NCBI RefSeq assembly: GCF_030733385.1
Contig: NZ_JASHJC010000003.1
Coordinates: 1-64,000 of the forward strand
Reading direction: 5' to 3'
DNA from: Roseovarius sp. MMSF_3359
GTDB lineage: Bacteria; Pseudomonadota; Alphaproteobacteria; Rhodobacterales; Rhodobacteraceae
DNA: 64,000 nt
Position numbers and translations under genes: made by a program. The notes under the pieces were generated by a model. It was given only the letters and a program-made list of their open reading frames with translations, was not told where the DNA came from and searched no databases. The first letter of the stretch is position 1. Every line of letters starts with the position of its first letter. Of the stretch, positions 8,349 to 16,320 are shown in pieces.

Positions 8349-9146
8349 ATGTCTACCACCAGCCACCAGACCCCTGCCCCGCTGCCGCTCTTCCGGCAGA
8401 TCGTGGATGACCTGAAGAGCCGTATCGTCTCCGGGGATTTGTCGGAGCATATGCCCCTGCCGTCCGAACGCGCCATTGCGGAACTGCACGCGGTCAGCCG
8501 GATGACCGCCCGGCGCGCATTGGAGGCGGTTGAGGCCGAGGGGCTGGCCTATAGCAAGGACCGCAAGGGGCGTTTCGTCTCGCCGAAACGGCTGGATTAC
8601 GACGTGAGCAGCATGTCGAATTTCATCTCCGGCGCCGCGGCCCGGGGGATCGACCTCCAGGTCGAGCATTTGGAGAGCAGGTCCCTCCCGGCGGGGCGCA
8701 GCATCGCGGAGATCCTCGCCGTCCCGGAAGGCACAGCACTCTACGAAAACACCCGGCTCTTTCGGCGCGAAGGCCACGCCACGTTTCTTGAAACCGAAAC
8801 CGTCCTGGCCGACAGGTGCGCGGGATTGCTGCCCAAAACCCCGCCGCACCCCGAAAGCTTCCTTCAAAAACAACGCTACAGCCCCTTGGGCCATACCGCC
8901 GACATTGTCATCCGCATGCGCGCCCTCGCCCCCGAAGAAGCCGGATTGCTGGGCCTCATGCCCTATCAATCGGGCATCGAACAAGAACAGTTGGTACGCG
9001 ATCCATCGGGGACGGCCTTCTGCTTCAGCCGACAGATATGGCGCGGAGAAATGGCGCAATTCTCGGCCCGTGCGATCATCAAACAGGCGCAGAGCATCAG
9101 CGGGGGCCGTGACCCTGACGGGGCGCGGGGCCAAGCGACCCCCTGA
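8349..9146 (+). CDS. GntR-family regulator with UTRA ligand domain (HutC subfamily)
   Basis: A 265-residue transcription factor. The winged helix-turn-helix is at about residues 12-75 (LPSERAIAELHAVSRMTARRAL). The UTRA small-molecule domain follows at about 95-245. It is divergent from the PhyH-isomerase-demethylase operon and next to two matching operators, so it most likely represses that operon and itself until the inducing substrate binds. Its 3' end overlaps the convergent LacI-type gene by 50 bp. Confidence 0.92.
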   Translation: MSTTSHQTPAPLPLFRQIVDDLKSRIVSGDLSEHMPLPSERAIAELHAVSRMTARRALEAVEAEGLAYSKDRKGRFVSPKRLDYDVSSMSNFISGAAARGIDLQVEHLESRSLPAGRSIAEILAVPEGTALYENTRLFRREGHATFLETETVLADRCAGLLPKTPPHPESFLQKQRYSPLGHTADIVIRMRALAPEEAGLLGLMPYQSGIEQEQLVRDPSGTAFCFSRQIWRGEMAQFSARAIIKQAQSISGGRDPDGARGQATP

Positions 9147-10137
9147 GACGCAGCGACGTATCGAGCCGTATCGAAACGCCGGCTTGCTTGGTTTCGACCA
9201 TGTCGACCAGCGCACAGGCCGCTTTGCGACCCATTTCGCCGTGCGGCACATGCACAGTGGTCAGCGCCGGATACACGATGCGGGCCAGTTCGATGTCGTC
9301 GAACCCGGTGACCGAGACATCGCCCGGCACGTCAAGCCCGTGCGCCCGCGCCCGCGCCACCGCCCCGGCGGCCAGAACGTCATTGCCGCAAATGATTGCC
9401 GTGGGCGGGTCATTCGCCCCCATCAGCGTATCGAACGCATCGCCGCCGCTTTCGATCTGATAGGTCGTTTCGATGATGGCAAGAGCCGCCGGATCAAGAC
9501 CATGGGCCGCCACCGCATCCCGGATCCCTTCAACCCGCTGCCGCGCGCGATCATTACCCGCAGTCGCGCCCGAAATGACGCCGATCCGCCGATGTCCACG
9601 CGCCAGGACTTCTTCCGCCAAAGCCGACATCGCTGCGCGGTTGTCAAACCCAATCGACGGCAGGCTTGCGCCGTCCGCATAGGTCCAGGCGGCCAGCACC
9701 GGCACATTCTGCCGCTCCAAATAGGGATAAATCGCCGGATCCCGGTCATGCCCGATCAGAAGCAACCCATCCGCCCCGCGCGCCACGAGCGCCCGGATCT
9801 GCTCTTCTTCGATCTCCGGCCGGTAGGCGGAGCTTGACACCAGAAGGTTATACCCGCGGTCGTGCAAAGCCTCCTGAAACGCCTGCAGACCGCGTGCGAA
9901 AATAGCATTCTCCATCGTCGGAATGATCGCGCCAATGGTGAAGGTCCTCTTGGCCGCCATCACGCGGGCGCCGAAGTTCGGCGTATATCCCAGCGCGTCA
10001 ATCGCGTCCGTCACCCGCTTCCGCGTGCTTTCAATCACCCGGTCCGGCGTGTTCAAACACCGCGATACCGTCGCCGTAGAGACGCCGGCTGCTTTTGCCA
10101 CATCGTCGAGGGTCGGGGCCGTCCTGGTGCTGCTCAT
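9097..10137 (-). CDS. LacI-family transcriptional regulator
   Basis: A 346-residue repressor. The N-terminal LacI helix-turn-helix (TLDDVAKAAGVSTATVSRCLN) is followed by a periplasmic-binding-protein-like sensor domain (ISGATAGNDRARQR, ICGNDVLAAGA, VTGFDDIELAR). The start is set at ATG 10137 (MSSTRTAPTLDD); longer readings add residues unlike the family. Upstream lies a pair of LacI-like half-palindromic sites. The 3' end overlaps the convergent GntR gene by 50 bp. No sugar gene is nearby, so the regulated genes are unclear. Confidence 0.92.
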   Translation of the reverse strand: MSSTRTAPTLDDVAKAAGVSTATVSRCLNTPDRVIESTRKRVTDAIDALGYTPNFGARVMAAKRTFTIGAIIPTMENAIFARGLQAFQEALHDRGYNLLVSSSAYRPEIEEEQIRALVARGADGLLLIGHDRDPAIYPYLERQNVPVLAAWTYADGASLPSIGFDNRAAMSALAEEVLARGHRRIGVISGATAGNDRARQRVEGIRDAVAAHGLDPAALAIIETTYQIESGGDAFDTLMGANDPPTAIICGNDVLAAGAVARARAHGLDVPGDVSVTGFDDIELARIVYPALTTVHVPHGEMGRKAACALVDMVETKQAGVSIRLDTSLRLRGSLGPAPRQGHGPR

Positions 10138-10453
10138 GTATCGCCCAAATTGATCATCGCCCGAAGATACCACAGCAACCGCCATATGCAGCAAGAAAAT
10201 GTAAGGGCTTTCATGCATGCGATACAAGCTCTTACATCTTTAACTACAACGGCCCCTCTGAAGGCACATCCATGTTCCTTGCCGCTTCAATCGCCGCAAT
10301 TATCGTTTGTTTCCAGAATGTTGCGGCGGGCGTTTTCGCGGGAAACGTCTTCTTAGGCGATGTCCGGGAAATGCTGGGTCTGTTAGTAGCGTCGATTCTA
10401 AGAATTCAGCCGATCGTAACCATGACGAAGGCGGCTCACCCCGACCGACGGGA
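10138..10453. other. non-coding region upstream of the LacI-type gene
   Basis: This 316-bp stretch lies between the leftward LacI gene and the end of the leftward Rieske gene. It carries the inverted repeat at 10199-10237 and presumably the LacI promoter. The right part shows no convincing gene, and no clear terminator for the Rieske operon is visible. Confidence 0.5.
10199..10237. promoter_or_regulatory. paired LacI-type operator sites
   Basis: ATGTAAGGGCTT at 10199-10210 faces AAGCTCTTACAT at 10226-10237, with 11 of 12 arm positions complementary. Each arm is also part of a LacI/CcpA-like site of the form TG-N-AA-N-NN-N-TT-N-CA: TGTAAGGGCTTTCA at 10200-10213, and on the opposite strand TGTAAGAGCTTGTA at 10236-10223. 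It lies 62-100 bp upstream of the LacI-type start, consistent with autoregulation. Confidence 0.55.
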
Positions 10454-11623
10454 TCACGACAGGATGCGTTCGACCACCCGGCGCCCGAAATCATGGGTTG
10501 GCCCTTCCCAATGCGGGCTCAGGCGGCCACCGTCATAGGCGGGCGACAAACGCCCCTGCTGCAACAGCTCCAGCATACCAAGATCTTCGCGGTTGAGATC
10601 ATCCCACATGTTCAGGGTCGCCTCCCGCGCCGCCTTATGTTCATCCGAATGCGCCGCATCGCCGATCAGGAAAACATGCAACTCCTCCCGGGTCTTGTCG
10701 GGCGCGACCGGGTAGCTGACGAGGACAGAGAACTGATCGGGAAAAACCTCGGCGGCGAAATGCGGGAAACACAGGAACCAGAGACCGCGCTTGGCATCCG
10801 CTTCGGACAGCCCCGGGTAGTGCGGCAGGCCCTCGCCACGGCCCTCTTCGAGTTCGGGAAAGACATAGTCGTTGTAGAAGACATGACGGTCCCATTCGCC
10901 CGACCATCGCACGTTCATCGGCGCGAATTTCAGCAGCTTGGGATGGACCGCAAAAACATGATACCCCTCCATGTAGTTTTCATAGACGAGCTTCCAGTTG
11001 GCATTGACCTCGAAGTCGAGCTTGCCGGCCCACCGGATCGCCGAGAAATCATATTGCCCGGTCCGCTCCAGCAGGGGGTGCAACCAGTCCAGAAGTGGCT
11101 CGGCATCCCCTGACACGTTGGCAAAGATGCAGCCGTTCCATGTCTCGACCCGTATCTCAATCAGGTCCAGCTTGTCGCCACCGCCATCCTCGAACTTGTC
11201 CACCACGTTCGGGCCGCTGAAATGCGGCCGGGAGCGGAGCTTGCCGGTCAGTGCATAATTCCAGGCATGATAGGGACAGGTCAGGGTCGATTTCCGGCAG
11301 GGCGCCGTCAAGAGCCTCGCACCGCGATGACGGCAGACATTGTGGAACCCGCGGATGGTTCCCGCTTGATCGCGCAGGATGATCAGGGGGGCGCCGCCGA
11401 TCTCAATCGGTTTCATGTCCCCCGGTTCCGGCAGTTCCGCCTCGGCACCGGCAAAAACCCAAGAGCGCCGAAAACAGTGTTCCTGCTCCAGCGCCAGCCA
11501 ATCATCGGACCAATAGGCCGCATTGGGCAGGCCGCTGGCGTCTTCGATCGAGGCAAACGCCTGCGCAAGCCCCTCTTCGCCGATGAGCGCCACGACCTGG
11601 GAGCGGATATCGCTGCGGTTCAT
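10454..11623 (-). CDS. Rieske [2Fe-2S] aromatic-ring-hydroxylase-type oxygenase, alpha subunit
   Basis: A 389-residue terminal oxygenase of the choline/glycine-betaine/carnitine monooxygenase type. The Rieske cluster ligands are Cys97, His99, Cys116 and His119 (CRHRG and CPYHAW). The mononuclear iron site has His222 and His227 in the MEGYHVFAVHP segment, with a later Asp, probably 347. Glu219 occupies the position that relays electrons between clusters. No reductase gene is adjacent, so electrons must come from a shared reductase. It is the last gene of a leftward operon; its start overlaps the sulfotransferase stop (ATGA). A quaternary or tertiary amine substrate is inferred from context. 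Confidence 0.88.
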   Translation of the reverse strand: MNRSDIRSQVVALIGEEGLAQAFASIEDASGLPNAAYWSDDWLALEQEHCFRRSWVFAGAEAELPEPGDMKPIEIGGAPLIILRDQAGTIRGFHNVCRHRGARLLTAPCRKSTLTCPYHAWNYALTGKLRSRPHFSGPNVVDKFEDGGGDKLDLIEIRVETWNGCIFANVSGDAEPLLDWLHPLLERTGQYDFSAIRWAGKLDFEVNANWKLVYENYMEGYHVFAVHPKLLKFAPMNVRWSGEWDRHVFYNDYVFPELEEGRGEGLPHYPGLSEADAKRGLWFLCFPHFAAEVFPDQFSVLVSYPVAPDKTREELHVFLIGDAAHSDEHKAAREATLNMWDDLNREDLGMLELLQQGRLSPAYDGGRLSPHWEGPTHDFGRRVVERILS

Positions 11624-12402
11624 GAGGGCACCGTTTGCGGCCGCAGTCGGTGCGCATGAAGCGCGTTGTAATGGCCCCGGAACGTGGCATGGTGGCCCGA
11701 AAGGTTGGGTGGCAGGTCTGCCGGGTCCTGATGCTTGCGCGGGATTGGTTTCAACCCATCGCTGTCGCGCAAGGACGCATGCCAGATCTCGTCATTGCCG
11801 TCGTACCACAGCACGTCATCGCGCGCGCCCGGCTCCCACGATAAGGCCTCTGGAATGAAGGTGATACCAATCGCCTCGCAATAGGTCTGCACCATCGTCT
11901 TGGGGTCTTCCAAGAGGTCATCGCTGTCCAGGACCGGCGGCATCACACCGCTCCGGCGGTGCAACAGATCGAAAAGGGCCTGCTGCGGTCCGAAACTGAT
12001 TTCATGTGCCTCAAAACCGTCCGTCATCCCCGCCTTTTGATAGGAACGGTGGAGCGAGGCCAGAACCTTGGCCGGATCACGGATCAGGAAACTGTGGTTG
12101 ATCCGGTCCAGAAACGCATCGGTCCACATGTGATCGGTATGATGCGGCATGTCCTTGACAAAAACCGGGGCTTTTTCGGCGGCCTCAAGAATATCGTGCC
12201 AGACTTTTTCGAAGGTCGCCTCCGGTCGTTGTCGGTCAGGTGGCGCAGGCCGGGGCGCGCGGGCCTGCGGACCCTGGTACCACGCCATGCCAAACGGTTC
12301 GTGAAAGCAGGCAAGATCGCCGCGTTGGCGCATCATCCATTCGAACGCCGTTGAGGTCGATCGCGGCGTGGCCCAGAGAAAATAGATCGGATGCCCGGTC
12401 AT
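11620..12402 (-). CDS. sulfotransferase-family protein
   Basis: A 260-residue protein with the PAPS-sulfotransferase fold signature near the N-terminus (WATPRSTSTAFEWM, the 5'-phosphosulfate loop) and a downstream region, SFLIRDPAKVLASLHRSY, matching the 3'-phosphate-binding segment. The start is at ATG 12402 (MTGHPIYFLW), overlapping the upstream stop as ATGA; a longer reading overlaps the upstream gene heavily. Such proteins may sulfonate hydroxyls or, in this bacterial subgroup, have no tested activity. Tight coupling to a Rieske oxygenase is unusual. The substrate is unknown. Confidence 0.8.
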   Translation of the reverse strand: MTGHPIYFLWATPRSTSTAFEWMMRQRGDLACFHEPFGMAWYQGPQARAPRPAPPDRQRPEATFEKVWHDILEAAEKAPVFVKDMPHHTDHMWTDAFLDRINHSFLIRDPAKVLASLHRSYQKAGMTDGFEAHEISFGPQQALFDLLHRRSGVMPPVLDSDDLLEDPKTMVQTYCEAIGITFIPEALSWEPGARDDVLWYDGNDEIWHASLRDSDGLKPIPRKHQDPADLPPNLSGHHATFRGHYNALHAHRLRPQTVPS

Positions 12403-13229
12403 CTGCCGCCCTCCTGCAATGTCGCCAGAAGATGCGGTTGCGCGCCGACGGGCGCCACGCCAAGAGTGCGGAAAACATTCCAGTAGAGCGCGCAATCGGA
12501 GGCGACGATGGGCTTGCCAATGGCGGCCTCGATTTCGCGCAGGAGACTGACCGGTCGCTGCGGCAAGCCATCGGCGCGTCGGAAATTGGGCATGCCGATG
12601 ATGACCAGCGCATCGGCCTTCGGCGCCTGTTCCGCCACATATTCAAACGAGCGCATGGCGAAATCACCGGGGAAAATCCATGTCGCCTCGTTCACCTCTT
12701 CCTGCGTCGCCATCAACCCGTGATCCACGAAATTGCCGGAGTAGAGAATATCGAACCCGCCATCGGCCAGGAACCGCGTGGTCCCTTCGCGCCAGTCCGG
12801 CCAGAAATACCCGCCATTGACGGCAATGGACCGCGCGCCGATCTCATTGAGCGCCTCGACCAGCGACAGGCCGGCCATGTGCAGGGGTACCCGATACGTG
12901 TCGGCCATCCGGTCGCAAAAATCCCGAATGTCTTGCGGGGTTTTGCCGCCGGCATGGGACCAGTTGGTGCCGACCTGCCCCACCACATCGGCCCCGGCAT
13001 TGGACATGCAATGCACGACCTCTTCGAGCTTGTGGAAGTTATCGACCCGCTGCGACAGTTGGTGGGCATAGTCTTCGACATGGATCAGCCGGCCATGCAC
13101 CCCGACCCCTTCCGGCGCGATCCGCAGAAAATCATGGGGCGCGGCGTCGAAATCATGCGGCGGTGCGGTAAAGCCCACCTGATGGGGGAAAATCTTCTTG
13201 GTTGGATCGCTCCAGCGTTCGGGTTTCAT
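12399..13229 (-). CDS. racemase/arylmalonate-decarboxylase superfamily protein lacking the catalytic cysteines
   Basis: A 276-residue protein of the Asp/Glu racemase and maleate-isomerase superfamily, recognised from the two-lobe layout (GADVVGQVGTNWSHAGG; VPLHMAGLSLVEALNEIGAR; ALVIIGMPNFRR; IVASDCALYWNVFRTLGV). The two positions that carry catalytic cysteines in relatives are occupied by other residues: the first reads QVGTNW and the second IIGMPNF. Activity must therefore differ from classical members, or be lost. It is the first gene of the leftward half of module B and divergent from the XRE-cupin gene. The homology call is moderate and the chemistry unknown. Confidence 0.7.
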   Translation of the reverse strand: MKPERWSDPTKKIFPHQVGFTAPPHDFDAAPHDFLRIAPEGVGVHGRLIHVEDYAHQLSQRVDNFHKLEEVVHCMSNAGADVVGQVGTNWSHAGGKTPQDIRDFCDRMADTYRVPLHMAGLSLVEALNEIGARSIAVNGGYFWPDWREGTTRFLADGGFDILYSGNFVDHGLMATQEEVNEATWIFPGDFAMRSFEYVAEQAPKADALVIIGMPNFRRADGLPQRPVSLLREIEAAIGKPIVASDCALYWNVFRTLGVAPVGAQPHLLATLQEGGR

Positions 13230-13272
13230 CGGTCGCCCCTGATGGAATTATGGATTCGATCTTGCCTCATGG

Positions 13273-13296
13273 GAAAATTTTTGGCATCAATTTTTC
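13273..13296. promoter_or_regulatory. imperfect palindrome before the XRE-cupin gene
   Basis: The 24-bp stretch begins GAAAA and ends TTTTC, with further matching inner positions, and abuts the ATG at 13297. It lies in the 67-bp gap between the two divergent halves of module B, so it is a reasonable operator for the XRE-cupin regulator. Arm matching is incomplete. Confidence 0.35.
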
Positions 13297-13920
13297 ATGA
13301 AGGTCAAGAAAAATGATATCACACACCCTGACGACGCGCTGAACCAATTGGGCGAGGATCTGCGTGGCCTGCGCCGCGCGCGGGGGCTGACACTCGAAGA
13401 CCTGGCCGCGGCGAGTGGCAAATCCGTCTCTTTCATCTCGAAAATCGAACGCGGGCTGGCTCGACCCTCGGTCACGACCCTGCAGGAGCTTGCGGGCGCA
13501 CTGGGGGTGCCGGTCGGGTGGTTCTTCGAGACTGACGGCCCCTCCCCCGCCGACGAGCGCCCGTTCATCGTACGCGCCAACCGGCGTCGCAAGCTCAGCT
13601 ATTCGGGCCTTGGCTCAACCGATTACATGGGCTTCGAAGACCATCTTCTGTCAGCCACGCTCGACGGGCAGCTTGCGCTTGGCATGTCGACTTATCAGCC
13701 CGGCGGCAATACCGGTGATGAGCTTTACACCCATAATGGCGAAGAGGCGGGACTGGTCATCCGGGGGCAGATTGACCTGCATCTCGAAGACAAGGTGTTT
13801 CACCTTGAAGCGGGTGACAGCTTCTCCTTCGCGGCCAGCATCCCGCATCGCTACAGCAATACCGGCACCGGCGAGGCGCAGATCGTCTGGGCCAATACCC
13901 CCGTCAATCTGAGAAGGTAG
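13297..13920 (+). CDS. XRE-family regulator with C-terminal cupin domain
   Basis: A 207-residue regulator. A Cro/CI-type helix-turn-helix lies at about residues 24-78 (LTLEDLAAASGKSVSFISKIERG). A single cupin barrel lies at about 125-200 (HNGEEAGLVIRGQIDLHL and GDSFSFAASIPHRYSN). PuuR-like regulators of this design sense small amines or amino acids. It is divergent from the racemase-sulfotransferase-Rieske operon and three bases before the second demethylase gene, so it is the likely regulator of module B. Confidence 0.92.
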   Translation: MKVKKNDITHPDDALNQLGEDLRGLRRARGLTLEDLAAASGKSVSFISKIERGLARPSVTTLQELAGALGVPVGWFFETDGPSPADERPFIVRANRRRKLSYSGLGSTDYMGFEDHLLSATLDGQLALGMSTYQPGGNTGDELYTHNGEEAGLVIRGQIDLHLEDKVFHLEAGDSFSFAASIPHRYSNTGTGEAQIVWANTPVNLRR

Positions 13921-13923
13921 CCC

Positions 13924-16320
13924 ATGCAAAGCCACGCGCGCGTCGTTGTGATCGGGGGCGGCAACATGGGGGCGGGCGTGCTCTATCACCTGGCCCATAT
14001 GGGCTGGACCGATTGCGTCCTGATCGAAAAGGCCGAACTGACGAGCGGGGCCACATGGCACGCCGCCGGGCTGGTCAGCCGCATGATCGGCGGGCAGGCC
14101 CTGGGTGCGATCCACGATCATGCGGTCGATCTCTACAAGCGGATCGAGCGCGAAACCGATGTGGGCGTGAGCTGGCACGGCTGCGGCTCACTTCGGGTGG
14201 CCACAAGCCCCGAGCACATGGACTGGATCAACCATATCCGCGATGCGGTGCTGGCACGCGGACAGGAAGCACATATCATCGACGCGGCCGAGGTGGCGCG
14301 CCTCAATCCGCTCTACGACGTCGCGGCGGCGGGTGTTCTGGGCGCGATCTACACGCCTGATGACGGGCATGTCGACCCTTCGGGCACCTGTCAGGCGATG
14401 GCCAAGGGCGCACGGCAGATGGGGGCGTCGGTCATCTGCAATTGCCGCGTCACCGCAACACGGCAATTGCCATCCGGCGAATGGGAAGTGACGACCGACG
14501 GGGGCCGCATCCTTGCCGAACACGTGGTCAACGCCGCCGGCTACCACGCCCGTCAGGTCGGCGCGATGGCGGGACTGGACCTGCCAATTACCACGATGCT
14601 GCACCATTACGTTGTGACCGACGCTGTGCCGGAATTCGGTGACATGGAGCATGAAATCCCCGTGACACGGGACGACTATTTCTGCGGGTATATTCGGCGC
14701 GAACAGGCATCGGCCCTGATCGGCCTTTATGATAAGCAGGACCCGCAGTCGGTGTGGCTTGACGGCTGCCCATGGGAGAGCGCGAACGAACTTTTCGAGC
14801 CGAACTGGGACGGGATCACGCCCTGGCTTGAGAACTGTTTCGAACGCATGCCTGCCCTGATGAACCGGGGGATCAAGCGGGTGGTGAATGGCGGCATTAC
14901 GTACACACCCGACGGCGCGATGATGCTGGGACCCGCGCCGGGCCTCAGGAACTACTGGCTTGCCTGTGGCGCCACGGTCGGGATCGCCTGGGGGCCGGGT
15001 GCCGGGCGGGCGCTGGCGCAATGGATGATTGACGGCTCCGCCGATATCTCGACCCGGGGCTTCGATCCGCGCCGTTTCGGCACCTGGGCCGATGCGGCAT
15101 ATGCCCGGGCGCGGGCGACCGAAGATTACACCTTGCGCCAGGCGATGCCCTACCCGCAGCATCAACGCGAGCGGTGCCGCAACATCAAGACATCCGGCGC
15201 GTTTGAGCGCACCAGGGCCCTCGGTGCATGTTTCGAAGAGGTCGGCGGATGGGAACGGCCACGCCTTTACGGGCCTGAACCGTTGAGCTGGCGCAGAAGC
15301 GATGCCTTTGACCAAGTCGCAAAGGAATGCGAGGCGGTGCGGCAGCGGGTCGGTCTTGCGGACCTTTCGGCCTTTGCGAAGTTTCGGGTTGAAGGTCCGG
15401 GCGCCGAAGACTGGCTGAACGCCGTCTGCGCCAACCGGATGCCGCTCGAGGGGCGCACCTGCCTGACCCTCCTGCTCAATCGCAAGGGCACGATCGAGGG
15501 CGAGGCCACCATTGCGCGCATCGGCCCGGAGAGTTTCCACCTCGTCACCGGCGCGCCGTCCGAGCGCCGGGTCTGGGATTGGCTGACCCTTCATTGCGGC
15601 GTCGCAATGAAGGACGTCACCATGACCAATATCACCGATGAGACCGGCATTCTTTGCCTTACCGGTCCCCGCGCTCGCGACGTGTTGGCGGCCGCAACCC
15701 CGGATGATGTGTCTAATGACGCCCTGCGTTGGCTCGGCGTCAAGAAGATGACGATTGTGGGCGTGCCTCTCCTCGCACTGCGGCTGAGTTTCGCCGGGGA
15801 GTTGGCCTATGAGCTGCACGCGCCCAACGATCAGCTTGAAAAGCTCTGGGATGCGCTTTGGCAGGCCGGGCAGCCCCATGGCATCGCACCCTTCGGGTCG
15901 AAGGCGCTTGATGCCCTCAGGCTCGAAAAATTCTATCGCGGGGGCCACGAATTGGCCAATGACGCAAGCCACAAGGATGTCGCCCAGGAACGCTTCGCGG
16001 ATCATTCCAAGGAATTCGTGGGACGTGACGCCATGCTGCGCCGCACCCCCCGAAGCCGCATCGCCCTGCTGGCGCTCGACGGTGAAGAGACCGACGCCTT
16101 GATCGGCGAAGCGGTCTTCAAGGACGGCACACTTGTCGGGTCGGTCACCTCCGCGGGCTATGGCCACACCGTTGGGCGCTCCCTTGCGATCGCATTTCTG
16201 CGCGATGAGGCACGCGCGGCTGGTACATTGCTCGAAATCTCCCTGCTCGGCGCGCGGATCAAGGCCAGGGTCCTGCGGGATGCGCCGTGGGATCCCGAAA
16301 ACGAGAGGCTCACGAAATGA
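13924..16320 (+). CDS. FAD-dependent demethylase, dimethylglycine/sarcosine dehydrogenase family (module B)
   Basis: A 798-residue paralogue of the module A enzyme. The FAD fingerprint is GGGNMG at 11-16 and the covalent-flavin motif TSGATWHAAG has His46. The C-terminal half (from about residue 420) is a GcvT-like folate domain (LNAVCANRMPLEGRT; RLSFAGELAYELH; LDALRLEKFYR). The predicted reaction is oxidative removal of an N-methyl group with capture of formaldehyde by tetrahydrofolate. It follows the XRE-cupin gene by 3 bp and overlaps the methyltransferase start (ATGA). Two such enzymes within 8 kb imply related but distinct substrates. Confidence 0.9.
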   Translation: MQSHARVVVIGGGNMGAGVLYHLAHMGWTDCVLIEKAELTSGATWHAAGLVSRMIGGQALGAIHDHAVDLYKRIERETDVGVSWHGCGSLRVATSPEHMDWINHIRDAVLARGQEAHIIDAAEVARLNPLYDVAAAGVLGAIYTPDDGHVDPSGTCQAMAKGARQMGASVICNCRVTATRQLPSGEWEVTTDGGRILAEHVVNAAGYHARQVGAMAGLDLPITTMLHHYVVTDAVPEFGDMEHEIPVTRDDYFCGYIRREQASALIGLYDKQDPQSVWLDGCPWESANELFEPNWDGITPWLENCFERMPALMNRGIKRVVNGGITYTPDGAMMLGPAPGLRNYWLACGATVGIAWGPGAGRALAQWMIDGSADISTRGFDPRRFGTWADAAYARARATEDYTLRQAMPYPQHQRERCRNIKTSGAFERTRALGACFEEVGGWERPRLYGPEPLSWRRSDAFDQVAKECEAVRQRVGLADLSAFAKFRVEGPGAEDWLNAVCANRMPLEGRTCLTLLLNRKGTIEGEATIARIGPESFHLVTGAPSERRVWDWLTLHCGVAMKDVTMTNITDETGILCLTGPRARDVLAAATPDDVSNDALRWLGVKKMTIVGVPLLALRLSFAGELAYELHAPNDQLEKLWDALWQAGQPHGIAPFGSKALDALRLEKFYRGGHELANDASHKDVAQERFADHSKEFVGRDAMLRRTPRSRIALLALDGEETDALIGEAVFKDGTLVGSVTSAGYGHTVGRSLAIAFLRDEARAAGTLLEISLLGARIKARVLRDAPWDPENERLTK

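Noticed and set aside
14188-16167. A 659-codon antisense frame opposite the module B demethylase
   Set aside because: Same reasons: no domain, no ribosome-binding site and complete overlap with a well-supported gene.
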